From an uncultured Desulfuromusa sp. (GTDB taxonomy: Bacteria > Desulfobacterota > Desulfuromonadia > Desulfuromonadales > Geopsychrobacteraceae), in assembly GCF_963675815.1 (NCBI RefSeq), contig NZ_OY776574.1:1234001-1298000 (forward strand): 64,000 nt of DNA. The letters run 5' to 3'. The stretch's first letter is position 1. Each line of letters begins with the position of its first letter. The translations under genes were made by a program, and so were the position numbers. This document shows, in pieces, positions 17,901 to 27,155 of the stretch. The notes under the pieces are model-generated. The model saw only the letters and a program-made list of their open reading frames with translations. It had not been told where the DNA came from and did no database searches.

Positions 17901-18278
17901 GTGTACACTGAAACAGTCATGGAGCATTTTAAAAATCCACGGAATATTGGCATTATAGAGGAGCCCACTGCGATTATTCAGGTTGGTGATCCGGATTGTG
18001 GAGACACCCTGCTATTATCCCTGAAAATTAAAAAAGACCGGGTTGTCGATATTAAATATAAAATTTACGGTTGTGCTGCCGCCATTGCGACCTCCTCTAT
18101 TGCCAGCGAAATGGCCATGGGAAAAACTCTCAACGAAGTTTTAAAAATTGATGAAAAGGCTATCACCAAAGCTCTTGGTGGTCTTCCGGGGGAGAAAAAT
18201 CATTGTTCAAACCTGGCTGCAGGCGCTTTACGTGGAGCGATCAACGAATATCGTAAAGCTGCGTTGAAAAAGGGATAG
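17901..18278 (+). CDS. IscU/NifU-type Fe-S cluster scaffold
   Basis: Assembles and transfers Fe-S clusters. The 125-residue protein has FKNPRNIG at the N terminus and the three ligand cysteines in GDPDCGD, YGCAAAIA and HCSN. It starts with GTG after an AAGAGGAAA stretch. No cysteine desulfurase, IscR, HscAB or ferredoxin gene is next to it; plsY follows after five bases. It is therefore a stand-alone copy, either accessory to a main system elsewhere or served by a desulfurase in trans. Confidence 0.9.
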   Translation: MYTETVMEHFKNPRNIGIIEEPTAIIQVGDPDCGDTLLLSLKIKKDRVVDIKYKIYGCAAAIATSSIASEMAMGKTLNEVLKIDEKAITKALGGLPGEKNHCSNLAAGALRGAINEYRKAALKKG

Positions 18279-18283
18279 CCCCA

Positions 18284-18871
18284 ATGACCCTCTCCGTACT
18301 GCTCATTGTTGCCTACCTTATTGGAGCGATCCCTACAGGAGTTATTTTAACCCGCTTGGTCGGGGGAAAAGACATCCGCAGCACAGGTAGTGGCAATATA
18401 GGGGCAACCAATGTCTATCGGGTTGCAGGACGTAAACTTGGAATCATCACTCTGGTTGGCGATTGTCTGAAAGGGATCATTCCCTTGCTGATTGCACAGC
18501 AAGGTTTCGATCTGACAGAACAGGGAATTGCTCTGGTTGCTCTGGCAGCATTTATTGGTCATTGTTATCCGATTTATCTGGGATTTAAAGGCGGCAAAGG
18601 TGTTGCCACGGCATTGGGGATTTTTCTGATCCTATCACCTCTTTCGGTACTTTGTGTCCTTCTCGTTTTTATCCTGATCCTCGGGATATGGCGTTATATT
18701 TCACTGGCTTCTATTTCAGCTGCCGCCACCATTCCTCTGCCGGTTCTTTTTTTCGAGCGTTCCTTTCCCCTCTTTGCGACAACCTTGGTTATTGTAGGTA
18801 TTGTTATCTGGCGACATCGAGCCAATATTGAACGCTTACGTCATGGAACCGAAAACAAATTCAAGGTTTGA
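18284..18871 (+). CDS. plsY: Glycerol-3-phosphate acyltransferase PlsY
   Basis: Transfers acyl from acyl-phosphate to glycerol-3-phosphate, the first step of phospholipid synthesis, in the inner membrane. The 195 residues have the family motifs SGNIGATNVYR and FKGGKGVATALG, with about five membrane helices. It follows the IscU-like gene by five bases and overlaps or abuts mltG. Confidence 0.95.
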   Translation: MTLSVLLIVAYLIGAIPTGVILTRLVGGKDIRSTGSGNIGATNVYRVAGRKLGIITLVGDCLKGIIPLLIAQQGFDLTEQGIALVALAAFIGHCYPIYLGFKGGKGVATALGIFLILSPLSVLCVLLVFILILGIWRYISLASISAAATIPLPVLFFERSFPLFATTLVIVGIVIWRHRANIERLRHGTENKFKV

Positions 18872-18879
18872 AAGAAACC

Positions 18880-19881
18880 ATGCGTCGATACTTTTTATGG
18901 TTTGTCAGTTTCGTCATCCTTCTGATTCCCGCGCTTGCCTTTATTTTTTACGCATTTCTCTTCAGCCCGCAGAGCCCGGAAAAACTTGTTCAAATTCAGA
19001 TACAGTCAGGTACCGGACTAAATAAAGTTGCCTCAGAGTTGCAAGCTACCGGTGTTATCCGCAGTGCGCTGGCTTTAAAATTATTAGCACGATGGAATCA
19101 TCAGAGTGGCAAAATTCAAGCTGGAAATTATCAATTCAAGAATCCTGCCTCCCCCAGAGAAATTCTTGACCGATTGATCCAGGGTGACGTCGAGAAAGTC
19201 AGCCTGACAATTCCAGAAGGATTTACCCTGCAACAAATCATTGCTCGAATGGCAGAAAAAGGCTTTGGAAAGCAGGAAAAGCTATCGAAACTGGTTTACG
19301 ATACAAACTTTATTCAATCTCTGGGAATCAATGCCGAGAGCCTGGAAGGCTACCTGTTCCCGGAAACTTACTTGTTTGCCGAGGGAATTGATGAAAAAGC
19401 CCTGTTAAAAATGATGGTCACTCAATTCCGTAGTTACGTTGATTCAGAACTGATGAGAGATGCCGAAAAACTGGGGTTGACTCTGCATCAATGGCTGACT
19501 CTGGCATCCATTATTGAAAAAGAGACAGGGATCGTTGCAGAAATGCCATTAATTTCATCCGTTTTCCACAATCGGCTCAAACGCGATATTCCACTACAAA
19601 CGGATCCAACTGTGATCTATGGGATCAAGGATTTTGATGGCAACATTACCCGCAAACATCTACAAACTCCAACCCCCTACAATACCTATCTGAACCGGGG
19701 TCTTCCCCCCGGGCCGATTGCCAGTCCCGGCCTGGCAGCTCTTCAAGCGGCAGTTCATCCTGCAGAAACTAATTTTCTCTACTTTGTCGCCCGTGGGGAT
19801 GGTGGTCACACGTTCTCAAAAACCCTCAAAGAACATAATATTGCTGTACGGGAGTACTTGAAACAGCGGCGAAGAAAATAA
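18880..19881 (+). CDS. mltG: Endolytic murein transglycosylase MltG
   Basis: Cuts nascent glycan strands and sets their length. One N-terminal membrane helix (about 5-27) is followed by a LysM-like part and the YceG catalytic domain with the family Glu in ASIIEKETG and the FHNRL...LQTDPTVIYG stretch. ATG at 18880 (333 residues) is chosen; TTG at 18868 overlaps the plsY stop and is an alternative with a better-placed AAGG. A bidirectional terminator follows. Confidence 0.93.
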   Translation: MRRYFLWFVSFVILLIPALAFIFYAFLFSPQSPEKLVQIQIQSGTGLNKVASELQATGVIRSALALKLLARWNHQSGKIQAGNYQFKNPASPREILDRLIQGDVEKVSLTIPEGFTLQQIIARMAEKGFGKQEKLSKLVYDTNFIQSLGINAESLEGYLFPETYLFAEGIDEKALLKMMVTQFRSYVDSELMRDAEKLGLTLHQWLTLASIIEKETGIVAEMPLISSVFHNRLKRDIPLQTDPTVIYGIKDFDGNITRKHLQTPTPYNTYLNRGLPPGPIASPGLAALQAAVHPAETNFLYFVARGDGGHTFSKTLKEHNIAVREYLKQRRRK

Positions 19882-19965
19882 TTCTTTGTTGGTTTCCTCT
19901 TCCATGAGGAAGCAGGTGATTGAAGGACAGATAAGAGGGAAGGGACTTTCTTGCATTTCGAGTCT

Positions 19966-20008
19966 ATATTCGGAGGGGCAAGCCGTAACGACATGCCCCT
20001 CCGAATAT
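19966..20008. terminator. Bidirectional terminator between mltG and hemL
   Basis: A perfect 15-base inverted repeat, ATATTCGGAGGGGCA (19966-19980) and TGCCCCTCCGAATAT (19994-20008), lies between two convergent genes. It has no long T-run on either side. Its position and strength suggest that it ends both transcripts. Confidence 0.75.
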
Positions 20009-20010
20009 TT

Positions 20011-21294
20011 CTAAACCGCTTTCAAAGCATTCTCAACTGCCGCAATTGTTTTATCCAGATCTTCTTTTGAGTGGGCAATGCTCATAAAACCAGCTTCAAA
20101 CTGTGCCGGTGCCAGATTTATCCCTTGGTCAAGCATACTCCGGAAGTAACGGGCAAACGCTTCAGTGTCACTCGCTAATGCAGCATCAAAATCATTGACC
20201 GGTCCATCCTGAAAATAAGTACAGAACATGCCACCGACGCGCTGCCAGCAGGTCGCAACCGGACTGCTTCCTGCAACCTGCTTCACCCCTTTCTCCAGGT
20301 AGGCAGCTTTTTCTTCCAGCTGCTGGTAAAAACCCTCTTGCTGGATAAGTTTCAGTGTCGCAATTCCCGCACTCATTGCCAGTGGATTCCCAGACAGGGT
20401 TCCCGCCTGATAAACACCACCTTCCGGTGACAGGCTATCCATAATTTCGCTCTTCCCACCAAAAGCCCCAACTGGTAATCCACCGCCGATAATCTTACCG
20501 AGACAGACCAGATCACCGCGCACCTCGTAACGCTCTTGAGCTCCGCCGTAAGCGACACGGAAACCGGTCATCACTTCGTCGATGATCAAAATAATTCCTT
20601 CTGCAGTACAAAGTTCCCGTAGCCCTTGAAGGAATCCTTCAACCGGAGGCACACAGCCCATATTTCCGGCAATCGCTTCAAGAATGATACAGGCAATCTC
20701 TCCTTTATTTGCGGCAACCATCTCCTTAACATTAGCCAGATCGTTATAGATTGCCGTCAGGGTATACTTGGCAAAATCCGCAGGAACTCCCGGTGATGTC
20801 GGCACACCAAAGGTCGCCAGCCCGCTTCCAGCCTTTACCAGAAGAGAATCAGCATGACCGTGGTAGCAGCCGTCAAATTTGAGAATTTTATCCCGTCCAG
20901 TATAACCTCGGGCCAGGCGGATAGCACTCATTGTCGCTTCAGTTCCCGATGAGACCATGCGCACTTTTTCTATATTGGGATAGGCCTGACTGACCATCTC
21001 TGCCAGTTCGGTTTCAAGGGGAGTTGGAGCACCGAATGAAGCACCGCTTGTCGCTGTTTTCTGAATCGCTTCCACAACCTTTGGATGACAGTGACCTAGA
21101 ATCATCGGCCCCCAGGAACCGACATAGTCGATATATTCATTGCCATCGACATCATAGATTTTACTGCCGGCAGCTTTATCAATAAAAATCGGATTGCAGC
21201 CTGCCGATTTAAAAGCCCGGACAGGGCTGTTGACTCCACCAGGGATAATAGTTTTTGCCTTGACGAACAATTCTTCTGATTTTGTATGCTTCAT
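20011..21294 (-). CDS. hemL: Glutamate-1-semialdehyde 2,1-aminomutase HemL
   Basis: PLP enzyme making 5-aminolevulinate, the first committed tetrapyrrole precursor by the C5 route. The 427 residues have GGVNSPVRAF near the start, SSGTEATMSAIRLAR, the PLP-lysine stretch CLGKIIGGGLPVGAFGG, and YQAGTLSGNPLAM. It feeds both heme and the cobalamin pathway at the other end of the window. ATG at 21294 has AAGGAG at a long distance (12 bases). Confidence 0.97.
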   Translation of the reverse strand: MKHTKSEELFVKAKTIIPGGVNSPVRAFKSAGCNPIFIDKAAGSKIYDVDGNEYIDYVGSWGPMILGHCHPKVVEAIQKTATSGASFGAPTPLETELAEMVSQAYPNIEKVRMVSSGTEATMSAIRLARGYTGRDKILKFDGCYHGHADSLLVKAGSGLATFGVPTSPGVPADFAKYTLTAIYNDLANVKEMVAANKGEIACIILEAIAGNMGCVPPVEGFLQGLRELCTAEGIILIIDEVMTGFRVAYGGAQERYEVRGDLVCLGKIIGGGLPVGAFGGKSEIMDSLSPEGGVYQAGTLSGNPLAMSAGIATLKLIQQEGFYQQLEEKAAYLEKGVKQVAGSSPVATCWQRVGGMFCTYFQDGPVNDFDAALASDTEAFARYFRSMLDQGINLAPAQFEAGFMSIAHSKEDLDKTIAAVENALKAV

Positions 21295-21779
21295 GATGAT
21301 CTCTGACTCCTTGAAAGAAGCTGTTGAAAGGAATATCGATATCTACAACCAAGCTATTGTATAGCATAGATACACTGCTCGCAAAAAGAATCGGCTGTTT
21401 ATAAATTTTCTGCAGCTCTTCTCTTACCGAAAAACTAACATCGTTATAAAATATAGTTGACCTTTGCGTAAAGGTACGATATGAAAGAAAGGTGTCAGCG
21501 ATGCTTAGGGCGCGTGTTTGATTCTCCCAAAACAGTAGGGAAGTCGGTTCAGGAACAAAATGATTTCTTTTCCTGAGCAACAATAACACCTTTTTATTCT
21601 TGCGAACGAAGTAAGTCGGAGCTAGTATTGAGCCGATAAAATTTATATTCTTCGCGTCAAAACTGAATAATGTGCACATCCGAAGCATCGATACTGGGAG
21701 TAAGCCAGGATCGTTGTCGATGAATGATTCAACTGATCGTAACTTTTATTCTCATTTTTGTTAAAAGGAGGTTCGTTCT
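21295..21779. other. Gap of 485 bases before the lipase operon
   Basis: Holds the hemL 5' region on the left and the lipase promoter on the right. The one notable element is the TTGACC/dyad site at 21457-21476. A 159-residue minus-strand frame crosses this gap and the hemL start but looks non-coding. AAAGGAGG just before 21780 is the lipase ribosome site. Confidence 0.5.
21457..21482 (+). promoter_or_regulatory. Promoter-operator upstream of the lipase operon (MerR-like dyad)
   Basis: TTGACC (21457-21462) overlaps a dyad ACCTTT-GCGT-AAAGGT (21460-21475), and TATGAA stands 17 bases after the -35. The layout, a dyad in the spacer of a promoter, is that of MerR-family regulation. GTTGACCT...CGTAAA.GTA is repeated upstream of fadD. 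The regulator is not encoded in this window. Confidence 0.5.
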
Positions 21780-23798
21780 ATGTACAGGATACTCTGGCTA
21801 TTGGTCCTCTCCACGTCATTTTTGCTCTCGGCCTGCGGCGGAGATAACGGAGACATTGACGCAGAACTTAATCTGGATAGGAGCGGCTTTACTGCTTACT
21901 TCGATTTAACCGCTGGCGTCATCCCTTTCCCAACAAACCTCTTATTTAGCGGAACAGAAGACGGAACCCTCAACATACCGTTATCTGATCCTCCTGTTGC
22001 GTCAGATGCTCCTAAAATTGCTATGAACGCATTGGATGGTTTCTCAACTGTTGCCCCAATCAGCACAACCTTCAGCGGTGCTATCGATGCAACAACGCTA
22101 ACCCCAGAAACGGTAAGAATGTTTGAGGTCAGTGTCTATACTTCGGCCGAATTGCCAGTTGGAGGTCCGGTTACTGGAATTACCCGCGAGCTTAGTTATG
22201 GCACTGAATTTGTTGCGACTCTCTCTTCGGTCGATCCAACCAATTCCACATTGGTAATTCTCCCTACAGCTCCGTTGGATTCGCGTAGCAGCTATCTGGT
22301 CATGCTCACTGACGGGATTAAAGGTTCTGACGGACAAGATCCTCAGATCTCAGCCCATTATTTGATCGCTAAATCTGCTAACGACCTCACAGGGACGAGT
22401 GCAGAAGCTCTTGAACCAGTGAGACAGCTGGTAAATGCCCAGGAAGCCGTCCTAGAAAGTGCTGGAGTCGATACCGATACAGTTATTCTCAGTTGGACCT
22501 TCACGACACAGTCGGTTGGGGTTGTATTGAACGAAGCAAGAGACAATGCAACGGGCACTTCTTTGATTTTTCCTTCTAGTGTTGGTTCCACAGACCAACT
22601 CCTTGGTGCTGGGCCAGGGCTTGCTGATATCTATGCTGGCAGATTAACGGTTCCTTATTACCTAACAGCAGCAGAGGAAGACAATATCTACGATACTAAT
22701 CCTCTCACCACATACTGGACCGGTGTTGGGGGCTCCAACCTGACTGCTTATAACCCCGTACCGGTAAAGACTGGGGATGAGATTATTCCATTGTTAGTTT
22801 CAATTCCAAAAACAGGATCCGCCCCATGGCCAGTTGTTATTTTCCAGCATGGTATAACTAGCAATCGGACGGCTATGCTGGCCGCTGCTGATTCTCTGGC
22901 CGCTGCTGGATTTGCCGTGGTAGCCATCGACTTACCACTACACGGTCTTAATTCAAGCTCACTTCTGTATGATGAGGGGCTTGAGAGAACGTTTGACTTA
23001 GACTTGGTCAATAATGAAACTGGTGCTGCTGGACCTGATGGTACCGCTGATTCATCCGGAACCCACTTTATCAATCTCAGCAGCCTACTGACCTCACGTG
23101 ACAATGTGCGGCAGGCGGTTGCTGATCTCTTCGCTTTGACAGAGGCTTTGTCAGATATGGACTACGATGGTGGTGGTGCAGATTTTGATACCGACAATAT
23201 TTACTTTGTCGGTCACTCCCTAGGCGGAATTGTGGGCGGCCCTTTCCTCGCCCTGGAGCCTAATGTGAAATCGGCGGTCCTCGGTATGTCTGGTGGCGGA
23301 ATTGCCAAGCTGCTCGACGGATCAGCTGCTTTTGGACCCCGGATTGCTGCAGGCCTCGCCGAGAACGGAGTGGAAAAAGGCACTGCCGACTATGAAAGCT
23401 TCCTCGGTGCAACGCAAACCGTTATTGATTCTGGCGATCCGATCAATTATACAGCAACAGTCGGAAATGATCGCGGGGTCTTGTTATTCGAGGTTATTGG
23501 TGATCAGGTTGTCCCGAATAATGTCATGGAAGATGCCCCTGAAGGGACGATTCTATCACCACTTGCTGGCACGGACCCTCTGGCTTTCTTCATGGGCTTG
23601 GCGCCCGTTAGCTCAACGACAACAGGGACCAACCTACAAGCTCAATTACGCTTTGTCTCTGGTGATCACAGCTCCATTCTTGATCCCAGCAGCGACGCCT
23701 TAGTGACCAGCGTGATGCAAACTGCTATGGCGGGATTCTTGGCGTCTGATGGCGCTCAGGTCTATGTAGCGCCAGAAGATGAAATAGTATTGGAATAG
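21780..23798 (+). CDS. Lipase lipoprotein, Pla-1/cef or VolA-like family
   Basis: Predicted surface or periplasmic lipase/lysophospholipase. The lipobox LLSAC gives lipidated Cys19 followed by Gly, consistent with sorting to the outer membrane. An N-terminal beta-rich domain (about 30-330) precedes an alpha/beta-hydrolase domain with oxyanion-type FQHGITSN, nucleophile GHSLGG (Ser480) and SGDHSS (His630). An Asp is likely in the GDQVVPNN region. The 672 residues fit the family. AAAGGAGG lies upstream of the start. It heads a run of envelope genes and then beta-oxidation genes, which supports release of fatty acids as its job. Confidence 0.85.
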   Translation: MYRILWLLVLSTSFLLSACGGDNGDIDAELNLDRSGFTAYFDLTAGVIPFPTNLLFSGTEDGTLNIPLSDPPVASDAPKIAMNALDGFSTVAPISTTFSGAIDATTLTPETVRMFEVSVYTSAELPVGGPVTGITRELSYGTEFVATLSSVDPTNSTLVILPTAPLDSRSSYLVMLTDGIKGSDGQDPQISAHYLIAKSANDLTGTSAEALEPVRQLVNAQEAVLESAGVDTDTVILSWTFTTQSVGVVLNEARDNATGTSLIFPSSVGSTDQLLGAGPGLADIYAGRLTVPYYLTAAEEDNIYDTNPLTTYWTGVGGSNLTAYNPVPVKTGDEIIPLLVSIPKTGSAPWPVVIFQHGITSNRTAMLAAADSLAAAGFAVVAIDLPLHGLNSSSLLYDEGLERTFDLDLVNNETGAAGPDGTADSSGTHFINLSSLLTSRDNVRQAVADLFALTEALSDMDYDGGGADFDTDNIYFVGHSLGGIVGGPFLALEPNVKSAVLGMSGGGIAKLLDGSAAFGPRIAAGLAENGVEKGTADYESFLGATQTVIDSGDPINYTATVGNDRGVLLFEVIGDQVVPNNVMEDAPEGTILSPLAGTDPLAFFMGLAPVSSTTTGTNLQAQLRFVSGDHSSILDPSSDALVTSVMQTAMAGFLASDGAQVYVAPEDEIVLE

Positions 23799-23859
23799 AG
23801 AACCTGTTTTCGTAAATAACCCGACATAGCAAATTAATTTGTACTCCAAAGGGGTGAAT

Positions 23860-25695
23860 ATGCTTATTCAAAAAGTGAACAATTATTTTAAAAATGGTCC
23901 TCATTTCAGCAGCGTTATGATTACTGCACTCCTTCTGCTAACTTTTTTAGCATCAACCACGCTAGCTTTTGAATTCGAAACAGGAGAGATTACTGGTAGC
24001 CTTGACTCAACCCTGTCCTATGGAGCTACTTGGAGAGTTTCTGATCAGGACTCCCGATTAATCGGTACCGCTGCAGATTTTGACGGTGGTACAGCCCGGT
24101 CAGTCAACTACGATGACGGTAATCTTAACTATGATAAAGGATTGATCAGTAATGTCTTCAAGCTTACCTCTGAATTAGTTGTTGATTACCGTAACTTTGG
24201 ACTGTTCCTCCGTGGCACGACCTTCTATGATTTTGAAAACGAACAAGGCGACCGAGAAAAGGCACCTTTAAGTAATGAAGCTCTCGATCTCGTAGGTAGC
24301 GATACTGACCTTCTTGATGCTTACGTCCATGCTTCCTTTGATGTCGGCTCAATGCCGGCGCAGATTCGCGTTGGTGACCAAGTGGTCAGCTGGGGTGAAA
24401 GTACCTTTATTCAAAACAGCATAAATACCATTAACCCGGTCAATGTCAGTGCAATTCGTCTACCCGGAGCTGAATTGAAAGAGGCCCTGACACCAGAGGG
24501 AATGGTTTGGGGTTCCATCGGCCTCACCGAAAACATTTCCCTTGAAGGTTTGTACCTCTACGATTGGTCGGAGACAGTTATCGACCCGCCAGGTTCCTAC
24601 TGGAGCACCAACGATTTTGCCGGTGACGGTGGCAGCCGTGTCATGCTTGGTTGGGGTGATGTGCCGGATACTGTACCAACTGACTTTCAGGTCACTCCTG
24701 GACATTCTGCCGTCGTCTCCCGTTCAGCCACTCAGGAAGCATCTGACGACGGACAATTCGGATTGGCGCTCCGCCTCTATGCTCCAAATTTAAACGATAC
24801 GGAATTCGGATTTTACTACGTGAACTATCATAGCCGCTACCCGATTATTAACGCAAAAACTGGAACCGCTGCAGCAGCAGCCGGTCTGGATCCTTTGGGT
24901 CGTACCTATGAAGAAACGGCGAGCTATTTCATCAGCTATCCTGAAGACATTCAGCTCTTTGGTGCCAGTTTCAACACCCTGCTCACAAGCTTTGGTGTCG
25001 CTCTTCAAGGTGAGGTATCCTACCGTCAGGATGTCCCTCTGCAAATTGATGATATTGAAATTCTCTTCGCGGCGATTGCGGCTCAGGATAACCTCAGTCC
25101 TGGAAATACAGCGGCAGCAGGCCTTGCAGCCTATGGACAGCTGGGGCTGGTACCCTTTGAAACTGAAATACCAGGCTACATTGAGCGTGATGTGGTTCAG
25201 GTGCAAGTAACGGCAACCAAGTTATTTGGACCAACTTTCGGTGCCAGTCAATTTGTCCTCCTCGGTGAAGTTGGCATCACTCATGTTGATGACATGCCGG
25301 ATAAAGACGATCTACGTTTGAACGGGCCAGGTACGCCAATCAGTGGTAATGAATATTTAACAGCTGCCCATTTTGGTGAGATTGAACCCGCCGACCGGTT
25401 TGCAGATGCCACTTCTTGGGGGTACCGTCTGCTTGCCAAGCTCGATTTCGACAACGCCATTGGTGCAGTCACTTTATCACCACGGGTTGCTTGGTCGCAT
25501 GATGTTTCTGGAACAAGCCCTGGACCTGGTGGCAACTTCGTTGAAGGGCGAAAAGCTGTAACTTTAGGCCTTAGCGCCAACTATCTGAACAGCTGGACAG
25601 CAGATTTAAGCTATGTTGACTTTTTTGGTGCTGGTCGTTACAACCTGATAAATGATCGTGATTTCGTCGCCTTTAACGTCAAATATTCATTCTAA
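23860..25695 (+). CDS. DUF1302 family protein, probable outer-membrane beta-barrel
   Basis: A 611-residue protein. ATG at 23860 is chosen (AAAGGGG upstream); an in-frame TTG at 23839 would add seven residues. The signal peptide ends near STTLAFEFE. The body is beta-rich with many Gly, Asp and aromatic residues and ends NVKYSF, a barrel-like C-terminal Phe. Resembles DUF1302 proteins, which typically neighbour DUF1329 and MMPL genes, as here. A lipid-permeation or docking role at the outer membrane is inferred from position and was not seen directly. Confidence 0.78.
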   Translation: MLIQKVNNYFKNGPHFSSVMITALLLLTFLASTTLAFEFETGEITGSLDSTLSYGATWRVSDQDSRLIGTAADFDGGTARSVNYDDGNLNYDKGLISNVFKLTSELVVDYRNFGLFLRGTTFYDFENEQGDREKAPLSNEALDLVGSDTDLLDAYVHASFDVGSMPAQIRVGDQVVSWGESTFIQNSINTINPVNVSAIRLPGAELKEALTPEGMVWGSIGLTENISLEGLYLYDWSETVIDPPGSYWSTNDFAGDGGSRVMLGWGDVPDTVPTDFQVTPGHSAVVSRSATQEASDDGQFGLALRLYAPNLNDTEFGFYYVNYHSRYPIINAKTGTAAAAAGLDPLGRTYEETASYFISYPEDIQLFGASFNTLLTSFGVALQGEVSYRQDVPLQIDDIEILFAAIAAQDNLSPGNTAAAGLAAYGQLGLVPFETEIPGYIERDVVQVQVTATKLFGPTFGASQFVLLGEVGITHVDDMPDKDDLRLNGPGTPISGNEYLTAAHFGEIEPADRFADATSWGYRLLAKLDFDNAIGAVTLSPRVAWSHDVSGTSPGPGGNFVEGRKAVTLGLSANYLNSWTADLSYVDFFGAGRYNLINDRDFVAFNVKYSF

Positions 25696-25715
25696 ATGAT
25701 ACAGGAGTAAACATT

Positions 25716-27077
25716 ATGCTGAAAACCGCATTAGCCGGGGCATTTGCCCTCTTACTGGTCACTGCCTTGGCAGGGCAATCTTTTTCCGCCATTTCTGCTG
25801 ACGAAGCTGCGCGCTTAGGCAAAGACCTGACTCCGATTGGCGCTGACAAATCCGGCAATTCAGATGGTTCCATCCCCGCTTGGGACGGTGGCATCACGAC
25901 ACCTCCAGCCGGGTACACCAAGGGAATGCACCATCCGGACCCCTATGCTGATGACAAAGTTCTGGTCACGATTACTGCTGCCAATATGGAACAATACAAA
26001 GACAAATTAACCGCAGGCCATCAGGAACTGCTCAAAGCCTACGATAGTTTCAAGATGAATATCTATCCGACTCACCGTAGCGCTTCTTCCCCGCAACGCA
26101 TTTACGACATGACGAAAAAGGTATCCCAGACAGCTGAGCTGATTAACGGCGGCGATGGGGTTACCGGTACTGTCAACGGAATCCCTTTTCCCATTCCGAA
26201 AACCGGAATTGAAGTTCTCTGGAACCACATGCTTCGCTATCGAGGTGATGCCGCCTCACGTAAAATTGCCCAGGCTCCAATGACTCGTGGTGGTGGTTAT
26301 ACTCTGGTTAAATTTGATGATGAATTCAGCCTGATTTATTCGCAAGAGGGAATGACAGAAGAAAATTTAAAAAACCGGATTCTTCTGTTCCGTCAGGAAG
26401 TCACCGCGCCGGCACGACTGGCAGGAAATGTCCTGTTGGTTCACGAAACCATGAACCAAGTCACGGAACCACGCGCTGCCTGGGTCTACAATCCTGGTCA
26501 ACGTCGGGTTCGCCGGGCACCGAATGTCGCTTATGACAATCCTGGAACCGCTGCAGACAGCCTACGGACTTCTGATCAGTTTGACATGTTTAATGGAGCG
26601 CCCGATCGCTACAACTGGAAGCTGCTCGGCAAAAAAGAGATATACATCCCTTACAATAATTATCTTCTCCACAGCGATAAATTGAAGTACAAGGATATCC
26701 TGACTCCGTTGCATGTGAATCCTGATTATTTGCGTTATGAGCTGCATCGTGTCTGGGTTGTTGAAGCCACCTTGCGTGAAGGAGCTCGCCATCTGTATAA
26801 AAAACGGGTTTTCTATATCGATGAAGACTCCTGGCAGATTATGGTCGCCGAACATTACGATAACCGTGATCAGCTCTGGCGCGTCTCCGAAGGTCATTCA
26901 ATCAACTACTACGAAGTGCCGACTTTCTGGACAACCCTGGAAACCCATTATGACCTCCAGTCTGGGCGGTATCTAGCTCTTGGCCTGGACAATGAGTCGG
27001 AAATGTACGATTTCAGCATTAAACGGACCGATCAGGATTATTCCCCTGGTGCTCTACGTCGGGCTGGTCGTCGTTAA
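25716..27077 (+). CDS. DUF1329 family periplasmic protein
   Basis: A 453-residue secreted protein with a signal peptide (cleavage near LAGQSFSA) and ISADEAARLGKDLTPIGA at the mature start, typical of DUF1329. No catalytic motif is evident. ACAGGAG lies before ATG 25716. The family is usually found beside DUF1302 and RND genes and may bind lipids in the periplasm; that function is an inference. A terminator-like hairpin follows. Confidence 0.8.
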   Translation: MLKTALAGAFALLLVTALAGQSFSAISADEAARLGKDLTPIGADKSGNSDGSIPAWDGGITTPPAGYTKGMHHPDPYADDKVLVTITAANMEQYKDKLTAGHQELLKAYDSFKMNIYPTHRSASSPQRIYDMTKKVSQTAELINGGDGVTGTVNGIPFPIPKTGIEVLWNHMLRYRGDAASRKIAQAPMTRGGGYTLVKFDDEFSLIYSQEGMTEENLKNRILLFRQEVTAPARLAGNVLLVHETMNQVTEPRAAWVYNPGQRRVRRAPNVAYDNPGTAADSLRTSDQFDMFNGAPDRYNWKLLGKKEIYIPYNNYLLHSDKLKYKDILTPLHVNPDYLRYELHRVWVVEATLREGARHLYKKRVFYIDEDSWQIMVAEHYDNRDQLWRVSEGHSINYYEVPTFWTTLETHYDLQSGRYLALGLDNESEMYDFSIKRTDQDYSPGALRRAGRR

Positions 27078-27099
27078 TAAGTTTTAAACCGTGAAGTCT

Positions 27100-27130
27100 T
27101 GGCCGAGTCGGCAACGGCTCGGCCATTTTT
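27100..27130 (+). terminator. Hairpin with T-run after the DUF1329 gene
   Basis: TGGCCGAG and CTCGGCCA (27117-27124) form an eight-base stem followed by T6 (27125-27130). It sits only 25 bases before the next start codon and probably gives partial termination inside the operon. Confidence 0.8.
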
Positions 27131-27155
27131 TATGCCTTTTCAGAGTGCGTTAACT

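Noticed and set aside
17842..17910. Direct repeat TGTACACTG at 17842 and 17902
   Set aside because: Only nine bases; the second copy is mostly the start of the IscU coding region. Probably chance.
21209..21688. Minus-strand 159-residue frame over the hemL start and its upstream gap
   Set aside because: It overlaps the conserved N terminus of HemL in another frame, has no ribosome site or recognisable domain, and its composition is not protein-like.
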